This document shows positions 1 through 14,082 of a DNA stretch of 64,000 bases, in pieces. The notes under the pieces were generated by a model. The model saw only the letters and a program-made list of their open reading frames with translations, was not told the origin of the DNA and ran no database searches. The stretch lies in contig NC_068358.1 in the NCBI RefSeq assembly GCF_020536995.1, positions 2,542,043 to 2,606,042 on the forward strand, written 5' to 3'. How positions within the stretch are numbered: the first letter of the stretch is position 1; each line of letters opens with the position of its first letter. The DNA comes from Dreissena polymorpha (lineage: Eukaryota; Mollusca; Bivalvia; Myida; Dreissenidae). The translations under genes and the position numbers were made by a program.

Positions 1-659
1 ATAATGGTTATACCAGTATCTTTTTCTATTTTGTTTAAAATAATCGGCCAATATATTTATATTTACAGTAGAAAAAAATCGTTCCATGTAACTTCATTGA
101 GTGACTTTTACACTGAAATTCCCGACGCCCTTTGATGCTTTGCATCAATACTTGTCTTGTAACCATAACAAATACTGTTCATATGTGTCTTGTTTATTTC
201 GAACCCCTTATATTAAATACCACCTGCGTTATATAAGCCTTGTTTTATAAAATAAAGACAAAACAATATATTAACATGTCGTCACAGTTTTCCTACATGT
301 ATATAGTGCTTCGGTTTCTCATTTGCCAAACATCAATCCCTCCTCAAACAAAATGTAGACAGCATGTTTCTTGTATAAATGTTTTACGAATTATTTTTAT
401 TACGATCAGTCTATCTAATCTCTGTTTTAGATTCATATTTATTGTTTTTGATTCAATAATTAAGAGCACATAGGCACATGAATACAAGTACGTTATGACT
501 CCTATAAATAACTATAAATAAGTCAACTTGATAAAGCTGTATTTCTGGTTAATCCTGTGACAACTCATATTCGCACGCATACACATGGTGAATAAAAAAC
601 GATTCACACAAACAAATGGTAATAACAAGTAATGTTTTATATATAATCAATGATTTGAT
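1..659. other. Stretch without recognisable gene
   Basis: AT-rich sequence with only short chance open frames. I see no domain, splice structure or repeat family that I recognise here. Confidence 0.5.
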
Positions 660-2322
660 AACAACTGTTTCCTCTTGCGGGCCATACACGCACTGTCCAA
701 GTAAACGGAAAAGGTGCCATAGTTCGGCATCATTGCTCGGATACAGCATTACAGACATCTTATATGCATTACAAGCTGCTGAAACATATTTTCTAATTCA
801 CAAATATGTCCATACATATTAAATGATGTTTCTAATAGTCCATCCATTCCAAAAAAAATCCAGAAAAGAATTTCATATTGTTGAACTCTCTTAGTTTTGA
901 CGATGCTGTTTGTCTGTTCTTTGCATCAGTAGCAGACATGTATTGAAGGTAGTATAGAAACGGTTTTGCGTCGATTACTGCGTAATCCATCATACTATCC
1001 ATAACAGTGTAAAAACCTCCCTTATCATTTTCAGTTTACCTGTACATTTTATATACGATATGATTTGATACACAATTAGTTGCGTGGGTTTAAACTCGAA
1101 CATTGATGAAAATTTTTGAAAGACACGCCATTAATATTTCTGTTTGTGTAGAGAAGTGTTTTAGATTAAAAGGATTCAAAGACAGGAACGGTTTCTTGTG
1201 AAATATGGCGACTTCAACCATATCCTCTGTAAGGTTTCTTTCAGTTTGCGCAAGCAATGACTCTGCCTCTTCAAACGGTAGCGTGCAAACTAACATTGAT
1301 ACATACTTCAACACACAGGAGATATTTTGACTAGAAATGGAGTATCTGTACATCTTCATAACGTTTTCCGAAATCGGCATCTTGTTTTGTATCAAATACA
1401 AATTCGTTTATGTACTGATTGAATTAACTAATTCATTTTCAATTTAATTTGTCCATTCTTTATGATGGACTTCCGCTAAAGTTGCGTTTTGACATATTTC
1501 TCTTAAATTATTCAACAGTAAGTCCGACCATTAACAACCATATACCAAATCACAAATAATATGTGAGCGATTTTGTTCTCGTGTTCGTAATTGTGATTTG
1601 AATAACAATCTTTCTTCCACGTTGTCCATTCGCAACTTATAAACGCATGTTAGATTCCTTTCTATAATTTAAGTCAGCTCCTTTTGCAACAGGTCAAAGT
1701 CTTTGAGTGACAGTTTACCTTCAAACAAATTCACAGACGAAATGGTGTAATTAGGACAATATCGGCGTTTCATGAAACGTCATAGTGTATTCAGACAATA
1801 GAAGACACAATCCACTAAATTGTCATCTCTCCATATGTTTTCTGGAAACTGCTCGACGGTTAACAATAAAGCCGTTTTTAAATAAAAGGTGCACAATCTG
1901 TCATCTACCAGTGGTTTAAGCATTTCTTTCCGGATCATCTTTATAAGAGCGTATGCCCGCATCTGAACTATATTAATATCAAACATAAGCAGACGTTCGA
2001 TCATGTTGGTTGATATTCGCCACTGAATATCCGCAAATTCTGCATCATATGTGATCTTCATATAAGCAATATGATGGAAATAATCGTATTGAGTGTTATT
2101 TCCTAGGTTTCCTGGAGACATAAGAAAAACTCCACATTTCTTGACCTTTGTTATAATTGCCTGTTTTGGCCAATGACCAGGCTTCGGTCTTGTGAACAAT
2201 ATTAGACAGTTTTCGGGTAACGATGGGCAGTGATAAGCATGAACGTGGCCATGATCATGCATTGTGACAGCAGGGTCGTGAGGTTTTACAGTCAATGGAA
2301 ACATAAAATACATATCGTTCAC
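660..2322 (-). pseudogene. Decayed Mab-21 domain protein (cGAS-like receptor type), C-terminal part
   Basis: Read on the minus strand, the first 180 codons resemble the C-terminal half of Mab-21 family proteins. Typical short blocks are visible: FTRPKPGHWPK, then WRISTNMIERLLMF, then LIKMIRKE, then FYLKTALLLTVEQFP..WRDDNL. The frame is cut by TGA just after YCLNTL (about 1780), yet family-like sequence goes on in the same frame (RRYCPNYTI, NLFEGKLS), with a further TAA near 1670 and more stops to about 1400. It then continues in the C-terminal helical part (SCVLKYVSMLVCTLPFEEAESLL) to about 1090. A block near 850-1020 (AVIDAKPFLYYLQY) and one near 700 (AELWHLFRLLGQC) look like the repeat-like tail known in bivalve members. 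The N-terminal nucleotidyltransferase core is absent and the frame upstream of codon 1 is closed. Mab-21 and cGAS share a fold; bivalves have many such genes. Most likely a 5'-truncated pseudogene; identity is from motif memory. Confidence 0.72.
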
Positions 2323-3182
2323 ACGTTCTTAAACAGACTTAGGACATAAAACGTCCATTCTATTTGGCTTGCTTTTACCTTTTTTTTATTAGACTTTGAG
2401 GCATAAATTTGCCTTAACTTTGTTGACGAGAAGACGAATTCTTTTAACGCTTGTCGGTAAACATTTGGAAGAATGCAGCAAACATAAATTATTATTAAAT
2501 TAATAGGCTTCAAATCTACCAATCATACATACCTACATATTACATCATCCTCACCGTACGTCGAATAATCAAGCTTGCAGCAGATCAACCAAAATGTGCA
2601 TTTGAAATATGTTCATATAAGTATTTTTTCTGCGATTTTGATGAGAATTTTTACTATTATAATTTCTATTGTTCACTCATGTAAAGTGATATCTGACGCT
2701 ATCAGTAAGTTGCATTAAATCCATGTCTTTATACGAAGACAAATATATAGTGTCTTATCAATATACACATTAGCAAAATAATTTGTTCTTAATATTTGTT
2801 TTTGTCATCTACTTGACGAGTTTTTAAAAACACTGGTTCAATGACCTTATATAATCTAAAAGGTCGTTTAACCGTTTATTATTACATGCTGCATGGGGTT
2901 GGGGGCTAAAATCGAGTGTTTATCGGAATGGTGTCCCGATTAAGGAGAAAGCCATATTTTAAATAACTGGATTAATTCCTAACGAAAAAAAAATTAAGCG
3001 GCAGTTTCATTATTGTTTTTTGTTGGTCACATGATCATGTGAAACTATTTTTAACAAACTTTTTTTGATTTATGTATCACTTAATATGTATCCTATTTAC
3101 AAACTCTCTGTATGTTAGTAATTTGCCACTGATTTGTATAGAGTGCAATAATTTCGCACTATTTTATTCAATTGTCAATTAG
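2323..3182. other. Intergenic, no feature recognised
   Basis: AT-rich sequence between the Mab-21 pseudogene and the first palindromic MITE. It could hold a decayed N-terminal part of the pseudogene, but I could not find nucleotidyltransferase motifs in it. Confidence 0.45.
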
Positions 3183-3423
3183 TCGTGTTCTGAGAAAACT
3201 GGGCATAATGCATGTGCGGAAAGTGTCGTCCCAGATTAGCCTGTGCAGTCCGCAGACGACACTTTCCGCCTCAATTGGATTTTTGCTAAGAAGAGACTTC
3301 ATTTAAACGAAAAATATCATAAAAGCGGAAAGTTGCGTCCCTGATTAGCCTGAGCGGACTGCACAGGCTAATCTGGTATGACACTTTACGTACATGCATT
3401 ATGCCCAGTTTTCTCAGAACACG
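3183..3423. mobile_element. Palindromic MITE, copy 1
   Basis: Terminal inverted repeats of the type CGTGTTCTGAGAAAACTGGG enclose two internal blocks, each itself a palindrome built on AGCCTGTGC..GCACAGGCT and AGTGTCGTCCC-type sequence. No coding capacity. The copy sits exactly at the outer edge of the left inverted-duplication arm; similarity with the right arm starts at its last base. Confidence 0.85.
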
Positions 3424-5621
3424 GGTATCCAATTGTTATTCTCTCTGCTTTCGACCTTCAAGACGACAAGCAGGACATATTGCATCTTCAGCGAATTCGA
3501 CACCTATTCGTGTACACAATTTAAGAAATAATTCGATAATTTCACATATACTTGAGTTGTTATGTTGTAAACTATATTTTTTTCAGACGAAAATAGTCAT
3601 TTGTGTTTTTATATAAAGCCCAAATGCTTATAAATGAATTTTTATGTGGTATGTATTTAATCAATGTTTTCATGATATAAACAAACATTGATTTGTTTCG
3701 TGATATAAACAAACCTTGATTTGTTTAAACGCCAATAGCACAGTCACTGTAAACAAAAGTTAATTATTGTCTATAACATTTAAACAAGCCATCAACATTT
3801 TATGACAGTTTATTTTCAACATCGACAACAATTAATTTCGTTGCGCAATAAGCAATATTTTCGAAACGTAGAAATAATACAGTTTGATGCGTACTCTACC
3901 AAATTCATGCGATATTCCACCACACAGCCTTCAAGTCCAAAGACATGTGTCATATTACTAAGTCCTGATATCATGAATAAGGCTTATTAACTTCAAATCA
4001 TTGACGGGTCTATTGCAATTAGTTTACTTGGAACTGAATAGGCGTTTGTTGAGTGTGAGTCAACAAGGAGTCACTTGTTTGATCGAAGACGTTTGTCATT
4101 TATTCCGCCATGAGAATATATTGTATCTTTTCATCTTATTGTCTCGGATAAGATTTCTAACATATTTCTTTGGATTCGACCTAAATGCGTCATCCTACCG
4201 TCCGATTGCGGCTAAATCGCACATTGTGACATTTCATACCATGTGCGAATTCCAATTGGGCATTATAATAATGACGAATATTATATCATCGTTTACATAA
4301 GTATTACACATACTAAGTTATATATTTAAATACTTTTTTATTATTTACATTGTTGTGTGACTTTAAATGTTTTCCTCGATGAGGATTAAGTAAGATTTAT
4401 ATCGATTCATTGGTTATGGATGCTGATATTCATATAAACATGCAAAACTTAAGATTTCGAATTTGATTTTTGCATTTCGTAATTTCATTAGCACACGTCA
4501 TTTAATAATATCACTCCATTTCTGTCCAGAGAAAAACGAATCAATTCAATATGTTTTAATGTTTTTAATGTTTTACTTCTGTTGTGACCACACACGTGCC
4601 GGTTATATTGGCAACGTTAAACGTATGTTAATTAATTTCAAAATTCTTTCCCATTTTTGATGGTCATGTTTAATATTGGTTGTTATATAAAGAGTTGCGG
4701 GCGATTATTGTCTATGTATAACAAGTAGACATCAAATGTTTCTAGTAAAGCAGGCGAGAAATTTAACATGAGAGTTTAAATATGTTTGCAATCTGCACAC
4801 AATTACCAATTGTTTAAGACATCAAACCATCAGTTCAAGTGTGCTTAAATAATGAGTCTATTTAAGAAAACACATACCATTATAGTCAACATTTACTAGG
4901 CCAAAATGTTTCATTCATATTGGAGCCGTCCTTAATATACATTGTGTCCAAATATAGTGACACCAGTTTTGAGATATTGTTTCTATAAAATATCATTCTG
5001 CAAGTGGCATGTCTGAAAATTGATTAATGCGCGTTGCTCTTGTTGCTATGGTGATCTAAATATGGCATTTTTCATTCTGGCAAAGTTTCAAGTGCTCTTC
5101 AAGCTGCCTTAATTTGCAACGATTGAAAGCGTACTGCATGCAGAAAGAAATAACATTAAGATGAAATGGCTCGATATGAACGTTTCAACTTCTTTTGGCA
5201 AATGAAAACATAACACAGGAGTGCCAATAAAAGTTTGATGTTGCACGAACGAAACATGTGTTGTAGCAGCAATTGAATCCATTATCTGTACTCTATTTGT
5301 GTTTTTTTTCAGAAAATTTCATTTCACAACGCTGCAAGAGGTAATCCAAAACAAATTAATTGCATTTCGACAATAAGTCAATACATACATGAATGGACGG
5401 CTTGTGCATGCATTTGTCTTTCACAGACTATGCTCATTATTGAATTATTGCTCTAAACGTGACGCCGTTATTCATCATTTTGCCATTACTGTCTGCAAGT
5501 TATGACTCATGTCGAACATGTCGGTCTGAAAGGATTGAATTGTGGGAATAACATACTTTAGACCTACTTTAAATAGTTGGATTTGAAATTAACATGCATT
5601 TTACATTCATTGAGAATATTA

Positions 5622-5747
5622 TGTGAGTTTTGGATAAAGATAAAGTTTATCATGCGAGGCTTAGCGCCGATGTAGCGCGAGGCTTGCCGAGCGCTAACAT
5701 GGTTCGAGCCGAGAATGATAAACTTGATCTTTATCCAAAACTCACGT
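5622..5747. repeat. Imperfect palindrome inside the left arm
   Basis: The sequence TGAGTTTTGGATAAAG and its complement CTTTATCCAAAACTCA bracket ~125 bp, with GTTTATCAT/ATGATAAAC pairing further in and a GC-richer loop region around AGCGCTAACATGG. It is kept in the other arm at 56164-56291, so it predates the duplication. Confidence 0.75.
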
Positions 5748-7956
5748 TATATTCTATTTATATTATATGAATATTTTACAGTCTCGTTGTGTCTCTATAT
5801 AAGAATTCAGATTCATTAACTAATTAATGCTTATTTTTTAAACAAAACCTTTGTGTGAGAATTTATTTCGATAATATTTTAATCAACGTTTTATTCATAA
5901 TTTGTTTTCTCGCACATAAATAAATTGATATAAATGTTTCAATACAAGAGTAACTTATATTACTATCATCAGTAAATAATACTAAATATACTTTTATTCA
6001 AAAGTATTGGAGCTGCACAGGAATACAGGATGGCAGTAACCGTTTCGATCAGTGCGCTCTGATCAATAACCAAAAGCAATACTCAAAGTAATAGTCAATA
6101 ATGTCTTGAAATACTGATCTTGTGATTCTTTATGTTTGTTAAAACCATTGAAAACGCAGCAGACATTAATCAATTAACATTTCACACTATTTACCTTAAC
6201 ACCACAACTTGGACTGTAAATTAAAATATTTGCATGGACACAATATGCGTGTTTATCCTAATTCAATTTTGATTAATATGGGAATGAACATTTTGCAATA
6301 TTGGAACTTGACGTAAAGCGATACGTTATAATGTTTTCATTCAAAATGCAAGCAATAAATGCAGAAACGTCATATACAACATACCGTATTAAAACAATTG
6401 TGAACACATCAATATTATTTCAGTTCGTCTCTATATGAATAGATTGTAACCTTAATTAACTGCCGTTTATAAGCATATGCCATATGGTCAATTTTGTTCT
6501 CGTCATGCAAGAACAGTAGGAGAGCCACTGAAAATAAATACTGACACACAGCACAACAATATACAGTACACTATGTTCATGCATGATAAGATCCCAATCC
6601 GCAAAGAACTTATTTGTTTATTAGTCTAAGTGAAAACCTTATGAATATAAATTGGTTATTTAAAGAGTGAATGCACATTAATTGAACGGTGGGTTCCGTC
6701 ATGTATTTGAACTATGAAACTTAATGACATTGCATACAACAAACGGTAATTTCTGTATCGCCTGAAAACTTGTTGCCATTAATGCCTTTTTTCTTGCCTT
6801 TCTTGCCAAACAAGCTTGATATTTTATATAAATGTCAACATGTTCTTCACATAACAAACTTGCGTAAATAAGAACAATCTTCCGTAGGTAGACAAGAAAA
6901 CAACCGCGAAAAATGTACTGCCTAGCTTAAGAAAAAGTGTTTGCGTTAAATAATCGTCTGACTGATCTATATCTTTCGAGAAGTTTGTTACTCATCGATC
7001 CATGGTGGAAATTATTGCCTCACTTTGGAGGCTATAACTGTTATTTAATGGAACTCCGCAATGTGTATCATAGTTTCATACAATTACACCCCAAACATGA
7101 ATCGCCATTTCATAGAACATGAACAAACACACATATAATATGATTTGGGTCGATTGAATTTGCTTTGTTTTATGCAAACGATGTTACGCCAAAATTTTAC
7201 ACTCAACGACGATGTATCGTTTATACTATAATTAAAATGTTAACAGATTTTTTTTGTTTTGCTCTGGTTAAATTCTACGATTCAAGACATCTAATTCACT
7301 CTTTTTTATTGTTGAACGGAAAATGCAAAAGGCAAAGCCTTTTTGCTGTTTTGGTTAATCGTCTAAAAGCAACATTCTACATGTTTGATATTATTTAATA
7401 TCATAATGTGTTAAACATGTAAATAATAAATTTCCATAGAATGTTCACATATCATAATGTTAAACTGAAACTTCATTATACAAATGGAACATCGGGCAAA
7501 GTATGCACACACGAAGAACCTATCAATATTGCATGGAAACAGCGTTATGATTCATGCATCATATTTGACATGTTTGGGACAAGGTTGAGTTTGGCAAGCC
7601 GTGGAAAGTTCATGAACGTCTGTCTCGAGCTTTGTCTGATAGTAATGTCGAATTAATAGACATGACAATTATTGTACAGGTTTTATATATTTTATTTATT
7701 TAAATAACATAAAATAAGGCTTAGAAACAGACATCATATACATTTAAACAAAACAGAATACCTATAACGATATACAAGACAGGCTCGTAACTGAGAGATA
7801 TCCAATCATTTGGACATGCTCACCTAAAGAAAACATTATTCACATGTGTATTATTAATATATTGCATTAATTTGGTTTATTAACACATAGTAAAAAGATA
7901 CATGGCACCACATGCAAATGTTATGCACTCATTAAAAAAAATCGTGACCGATTCGC

Positions 7957-8190
<234 letters not shown>

Positions 8191-8366
8191 ATTATTATTT
8201 TCATTATATGATGCTTTTGTAATTACTTTAAGGCTGAATGCAGTATGCTAGACATTGTTAGTTTATATTTACATATTCTGTGTTTTTGAAGACCACATTG
8301 TAAAAAAAGATATGCTTTTTCTTAATATGTTATCTTTGTGTAATAAAGTTATTATTATTATTATAA
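8191..8366 (+). mobile_element. Likely 5'-truncated LINE-type 3' tail
   Basis: The block ends in TTTGTGTAATAAAGTTATTA followed by short ATT repeats, the way many CR1/L2-like non-LTR elements end. It abuts the microsatellite, and the right arm keeps what looks like the empty site. No coding part is seen. The family assignment is an inference from the tail alone; it could be an unrelated AT-rich insertion. Confidence 0.4.
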
Positions 8367-9260
8367 CTGCATTTTATAAATATCCACATCTACCGCGACT
8401 TTCACATCGAGATGATAAATACCCTTTGAGTACCAGTTCATCATTATACTAATGTTCTTTACTCTGAACACCCTCTTCGAGAGTCAGATTCGACCACTTA
8501 GTAATCGGATGGAGAGGGTCAAATGCAGGTCCGCTTATGGCAAGAATTATAACAAATAAATCACTTTTCACTTCAGGTTCACTTGCTGGAAAAACACACA
8601 TGGGTTTTGCAATCTTGGAGTGCGACATTTTACTACTTGATAATTTTTATGGCCAATTTTGTGCTACCACGCGAATTGCCGTTTCATTTAATCCTATGAG
8701 TTATTTGACAGTGTTCGCGTTAATCAATTGATTTGTGTAGGTCGAGTACTTGGTTTAAGTTTAATGGATATTAAGTTATCAAATTTGAATTATTTTTAAA
8801 TGTATGATGATTTTCCCCACATCAGAACCAGTCATTAAATACTGTCTGGAATTTTTGATATTGTCGATGTGACTCATTCTTTCTAAGAAATCATTCGACG
8901 TCTTAAGGACTACCGTACTCAAGTAAAACATTTCACGAATGATATCATTTTCCACATGAAACAGCGATTGTTCGTTGATATAGATTTATCCCGCTTGTTT
9001 ATTGAGAGATTACTATTGTTTATAGAGAGAATCAACATTTAATTTGCCATTATTTCTGAGAGTGAATATCGTTTTGATGACAATATTGTGAAATATCGTC
9101 ATCGGTTCTCTTAGACAATGAAACTTAACGACGGTTCGCTAAAAACTAACGATGAAATTATTTTCTAGAATGAGATCTGATTACATTAAGATCACTATTT
9201 TTATTCAGTATCTAATCTTACTTGATAAACATAAACTCAAAATACTAATACTGTATGTTA

Positions 9261-9676
9261 TTAATAATACGTATTTTTTGTATTTAGTTTAAACATTACG
9301 ATATCTTAAATCGACCGTGATTCATCGACTGTCTCCGGAATTATCCGCTGATTTATGCAATAAATCGTCGTGTGATTCAGAGTGATCTTAATTAAACATG
9401 TGTAATATGGCTTTTTGAGTGTTTTCATTTGCTACGTTTTGTTTGACAGACCAATCGCGTTAAGTTATTTTGCTTAAACAAGTGATGTAATGTTAACCAC
9501 CATAAGGTTTTAACATGATTTTTACTTAAATACCATTTATATTTGAATGTGAAAAACAATATCTGAAACTTGTTATCACTTCGAATAATTATTTATCAAA
9601 CGCGTGCAAGGGGAATGTATTAATATACATGTCAAATCACACCGACGTCAATAAACGACTTGTTTTTGCTCTATCT
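9261..9676. other. Unique spacer between left arm and leader repeat
   Basis: No gene or repeat recognised; no counterpart found next to the right arm, where the trinucleotide array abuts the arm directly. Confidence 0.5.
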
Positions 9677-10020
9677 TACGGTGGCATAGAGGTGACATTC
9701 ACTTCATATTTTTATAAATTGCTCTCCTCTTTTTTCGATCTCGTGACCACGAGTTAGCTATGTCGTGGCAACAAGATAGAAAAAAGAGGTGTGCAAAACT
9801 AAATAAAAGCGGAGTGCAATTAAAAAAAGAGCGGTGCAGTAAATAAAGGCAGAGTGCATTAAACATAAGAGGAAAGAATTTTCGCTATCTCGAGATCCGG
9901 AGTAAGTCAGCCAATCAAATTAAGCGTAACATGTGTAAATATTCTGTACGCATATATATATATATCTGGTCAAAGCAGGCAAGGCTCTGATATAACATAA
10001 CGTACTACGATTAGTACTAC
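9677..10020 (+). repeat. Leader repeat in front of trinucleotide array, copy 1
   Basis: About 340 bp starting TACGGTGGCATAGAGGTGAC and running into the trinucleotide array. It contains a short foldback built on ATCTCGTG..CACGAG. A close copy in the same orientation stands before the second array at 50292, so leader and array behave as one dispersed unit. Confidence 0.85.
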
Positions 10021-11175
<1,155 letters not shown>

Positions 11176-12063
11176 TCCAAGCTTCCATTACTCAGTGGTT
11201 CGAGCCCTCTTTTTTTCTTTTTTTTAAATTGTTTTCTTATTTTGTACTTGAGATGTTTAGTTCAAATGTTTAAATTTATCAATATAAAGCATTTAAAGCT
11301 GTTAATGACAATAATTAATGCATGCCAAAATCTGTTGGACGGCCCCATTTAAGTAAAGGGAAACAGTGCGTTATAACCACATACTACCATGTTATAATAT
11401 GAATTTGATAATTTTTATTTTAAATTTAAAATTGTACAAACGTCTTCGATTTTTTGTGTGATTAAAAAGATGTAATATTGACCGCCACGTTTTTTCTTCA
11501 GCTTGGTTTATCTGCTGCGTCCTTGTTTTCTTTACTTACAGGGGGTGTATATGCTACAACGGCAGACATTATTTGTATAATATAGTCTATGCACCATTTT
11601 ATTGTTCTAGCATATTTTGGTCATCAATGATAATTAATACAATTATTTTCCAAGAACATTTTTTTAAGATTTACATGTTTAATCGATAACAAGTAACATT
11701 GCATATGTATACGATTGAAATTGACGTTATTACCGTTTACGTAGATCAGAGTATATGCATGCGTGGGGTACAATAAACATGTAATTTGGTGTATATTAAA
11801 TAATTTAAAGTCAATTATGCACTTAGACATCTCTGTTGTAACACAAGTGTGGATAGCAAAAGAGTTAAACTATATATTAACCTTGAATTGACGTAAATTT
11901 AAGAAGCACTTTTCTACATTTTTTACCTCAGAGGTGACAGAGACACAAAGATTTGGCCATAATATAAGAAAAATAAGTATGAATGATGCATTCGGAGAAG
12001 CCTCTAGAAACACTAATGGATGTAGCAAATGTACATAGAACCCTTCTGTTAAGAAGCAATCTT
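11176..12063. other. Region downstream of the TRIM gene
   Basis: AT-rich, no gene seen. It will hold the 3' untranslated region of the minus-strand TRIM gene; I could not fix the cleavage site. Confidence 0.45.
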
Positions 12064-14082
12064 CTACATGTCTTCGACCTCCGAGGCGGCGATCACTCGG
12101 AACACCTTGATGTTGTTGGGGTTTCCCTGCTCCGCGAGAGCGAACTTGCTGCCCTCGTCGTTGAATGAGATGCACATGGGCCTGGCAAGGGAATCCACGA
12201 GGATCTGTCGGAACGCCCCCTTGTCTTTTACCTTGTGGATGTCGTTGGACCAGTAACCGCACACGTACAGGTTCCCGTGGATGTCCACCTCGACGCCGCG
12301 CGGGCCGGAAACCGGGTATATGAAGACGGGCGTCTTGTCCACTCGCCCGGTTTCGTATCGAAGAGCCGTCACGGAGTGGTTGTTGTAGTCTGAGACGAAT
12401 ACTGTTGACGTCACCGAATTGAACGTGACGTATTCCGGGTTGCTAAACACCCTCTTACCGATGTAGTCGGTGTCGACCATCATTTTAACGACGCCGTCAA
12501 GGGAAATAATTCGTATGCAGCCGCTTCCAAATGTTACCACGAGGTCGTCTTCAGCCATGCAGATACCGTTGGAGCCGCGTTGAGTCTGAACGCTCCCGGC
12601 TTCCGTGATCGTGTCGAGTACTTTAAAAATGCGAATTTTACGTTCGTTAGGGAACGTAACGGCGCATTTCCCTTTATCAATAAAGGTGAAGTCCCAGGGA
12701 GGGTTGACACACACGAACGAGCTGGTCAAGTCTCCAAACTCGCCGAAGAGTTTCAGGCGCGAGTTCCCGTTATCGGCCAATAACACCCGTTTGTCATTCC
12801 ACAGCTTAATGGCCGTTATTTTGCATTCGCGTTTGTCGCCCTTGACTTTGGCGTTGAAGGTTTTCACTTTCTTGGTAACCTTCTTTTCGTCGTCTTCCGG
12901 TGTCTTGGGTGGCGGCGGCGGAGGAGGAGCTTCCGCCTTCCGATTCGGATAAAAGTGTTTGATATCAAGGTGCCCCAATACCTTAAGGGCTCCGAGCGTT
13001 TCAGCAACTTGTCGGTCTTCAGCAAAAGCGTAATTGATTCTCGCCGAGTTTTCCTTGATCTTTTCGATACCCTCCGTGCATTCCTCGTACTTCTTTTGTC
13101 CCTGCTGTGTCACAATGAATTCCCGCTTCTTTAGGTTTTGTTCCTTGGCGGTCGCGATGTCCGTTTTTGCGTGGTGCATGGCGCTTTGGACGCTGTTACA
13201 GTAATCAATCTGTTCTTGAATGATAGCGAAGTCTGTCTGGCAAATAACGTTGAATTTCGACAAAATTTGAGATTCAATCTTTTCAATATGGTCTAAAAGC
13301 CTCTTTTTCGTGTCCGCTATTTCTTTAAGCATTCTTGTCTTCTGGGCCATTGTCCCGCGCATTACGTCCTGTCTCTCTTTTTTAAGGATGTCGGCATTTG
13401 AGATCAAATTATCCATGCGTTTGATCAGCTCAGATTGGTCAGTGAGCGATTGCTTCTTGATAACCTCTTCAATCTGCATGACATGTTCGCACTTTCGGTG
13501 ATCGGACGCCATGCACACACCACATCCGGGTTCCTCGTGATCCTTGCAATACATATCCACTTCTTTCTTTCCGTGTTCGCGGCACATGACCTCCTCTTTG
13601 ACAGATGGCTGCGGATTACTCCGGACGTTTTCCAGCCCGGAAATCTCATGCGCGCTTGTCGCCTTCATTGACTTATGACATTTTGTGCAATCTTCACATA
13701 GCGCCTCGTTGCACTGCTGACACCATGACATGGCGATTTTCGACGCCTTGTTAAGCTTGCATGGCTCGCAGAACTCAAGCCTTGCGCTCACTGGAACTAT
13801 GTCAATTAGAGTTCCGACAAGATGGTTGACCGGAAAACAGGCCGCCCAGTCTTCAACCGGGAGTGCTTTCTTCGGTGCAAATGTCGGCACCTTGCACGTG
13901 GGGCACGGAATGCCGCTTTTTGTCGCATCCGGTTTCTGGGGAGCGTTCAAAAGGTAGTTCCTAAGGCATTGCTCACAGAACGTGTGAAAACATGGCAGCG
14001 AGCGAGGCTTCTCCAATCGGTTGAGACATATTGAGCAAATCAGTGACATGCGTAACACTTTCTTGTCATCCGTTTCCGCCAT
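12064..14082 (-). CDS. TRIM-like E3 ubiquitin ligase, RING-B-box-coiled coil-beta-propeller, single exon
   Basis: 672 residues from an ATG in one uninterrupted frame. A C3HC4 RING finger lies at residues 16-63 (C16, C19, C31, H33, C36, C39, C60, C63). A first B-box follows at about 105-145 and a second at about 165-200 (C167, H170, C179, C187, C190, H195, H200). Residues ~205-350 are charged and helical, fitting the coiled coil. A proline run near 390 leads to a C-terminal ~270-residue part with repeated blades (ADNGNSRLKLF, VFVSDYNNHSVTAL, NLYVCGYWSNDIHKV), which fits an NHL-type six-bladed propeller. The family transfers ubiquitin to proteins bound by the propeller; some members act in innate immunity or RNA regulation, but the target here is unknown. 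The coding part is GC-richer than its surroundings and intronless, as in many expanded bivalve TRIM genes. I cannot say which vertebrate TRIM is closest. Confidence 0.93.
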   Translation of the reverse strand: MAETDDKKVLRMSLICSICLNRLEKPRSLPCFHTFCEQCLRNYLLNAPQKPDATKSGIPCPTCKVPTFAPKKALPVEDWAACFPVNHLVGTLIDIVPVSARLEFCEPCKLNKASKIAMSWCQQCNEALCEDCTKCHKSMKATSAHEISGLENVRSNPQPSVKEEVMCREHGKKEVDMYCKDHEEPGCGVCMASDHRKCEHVMQIEEVIKKQSLTDQSELIKRMDNLISNADILKKERQDVMRGTMAQKTRMLKEIADTKKRLLDHIEKIESQILSKFNVICQTDFAIIQEQIDYCNSVQSAMHHAKTDIATAKEQNLKKREFIVTQQGQKKYEECTEGIEKIKENSARINYAFAEDRQVAETLGALKVLGHLDIKHFYPNRKAEAPPPPPPPKTPEDDEKKVTKKVKTFNAKVKGDKRECKITAIKLWNDKRVLLADNGNSRLKLFGEFGDLTSSFVCVNPPWDFTFIDKGKCAVTFPNERKIRIFKVLDTITEAGSVQTQRGSNGICMAEDDLVVTFGSGCIRIISLDGVVKMMVDTDYIGKRVFSNPEYVTFNSVTSTVFVSDYNNHSVTALRYETGRVDKTPVFIYPVSGPRGVEVDIHGNLYVCGYWSNDIHKVKDKGAFRQILVDSLARPMCISFNDEGSKFALAEQGNPNNIKVFRVIAASEVEDM

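Noticed and set aside
4001-4300. 99-residue frame open in both duplication arms
   Set aside because: Of seven differences between arms, four are amino-acid changing and three silent; no start context, domain or conservation supports coding.
11870-12262. Frames overlapping the TRIM gene in other phases
   Set aside because: Shadows of the TRIM coding sequence or its 3' end without family features.
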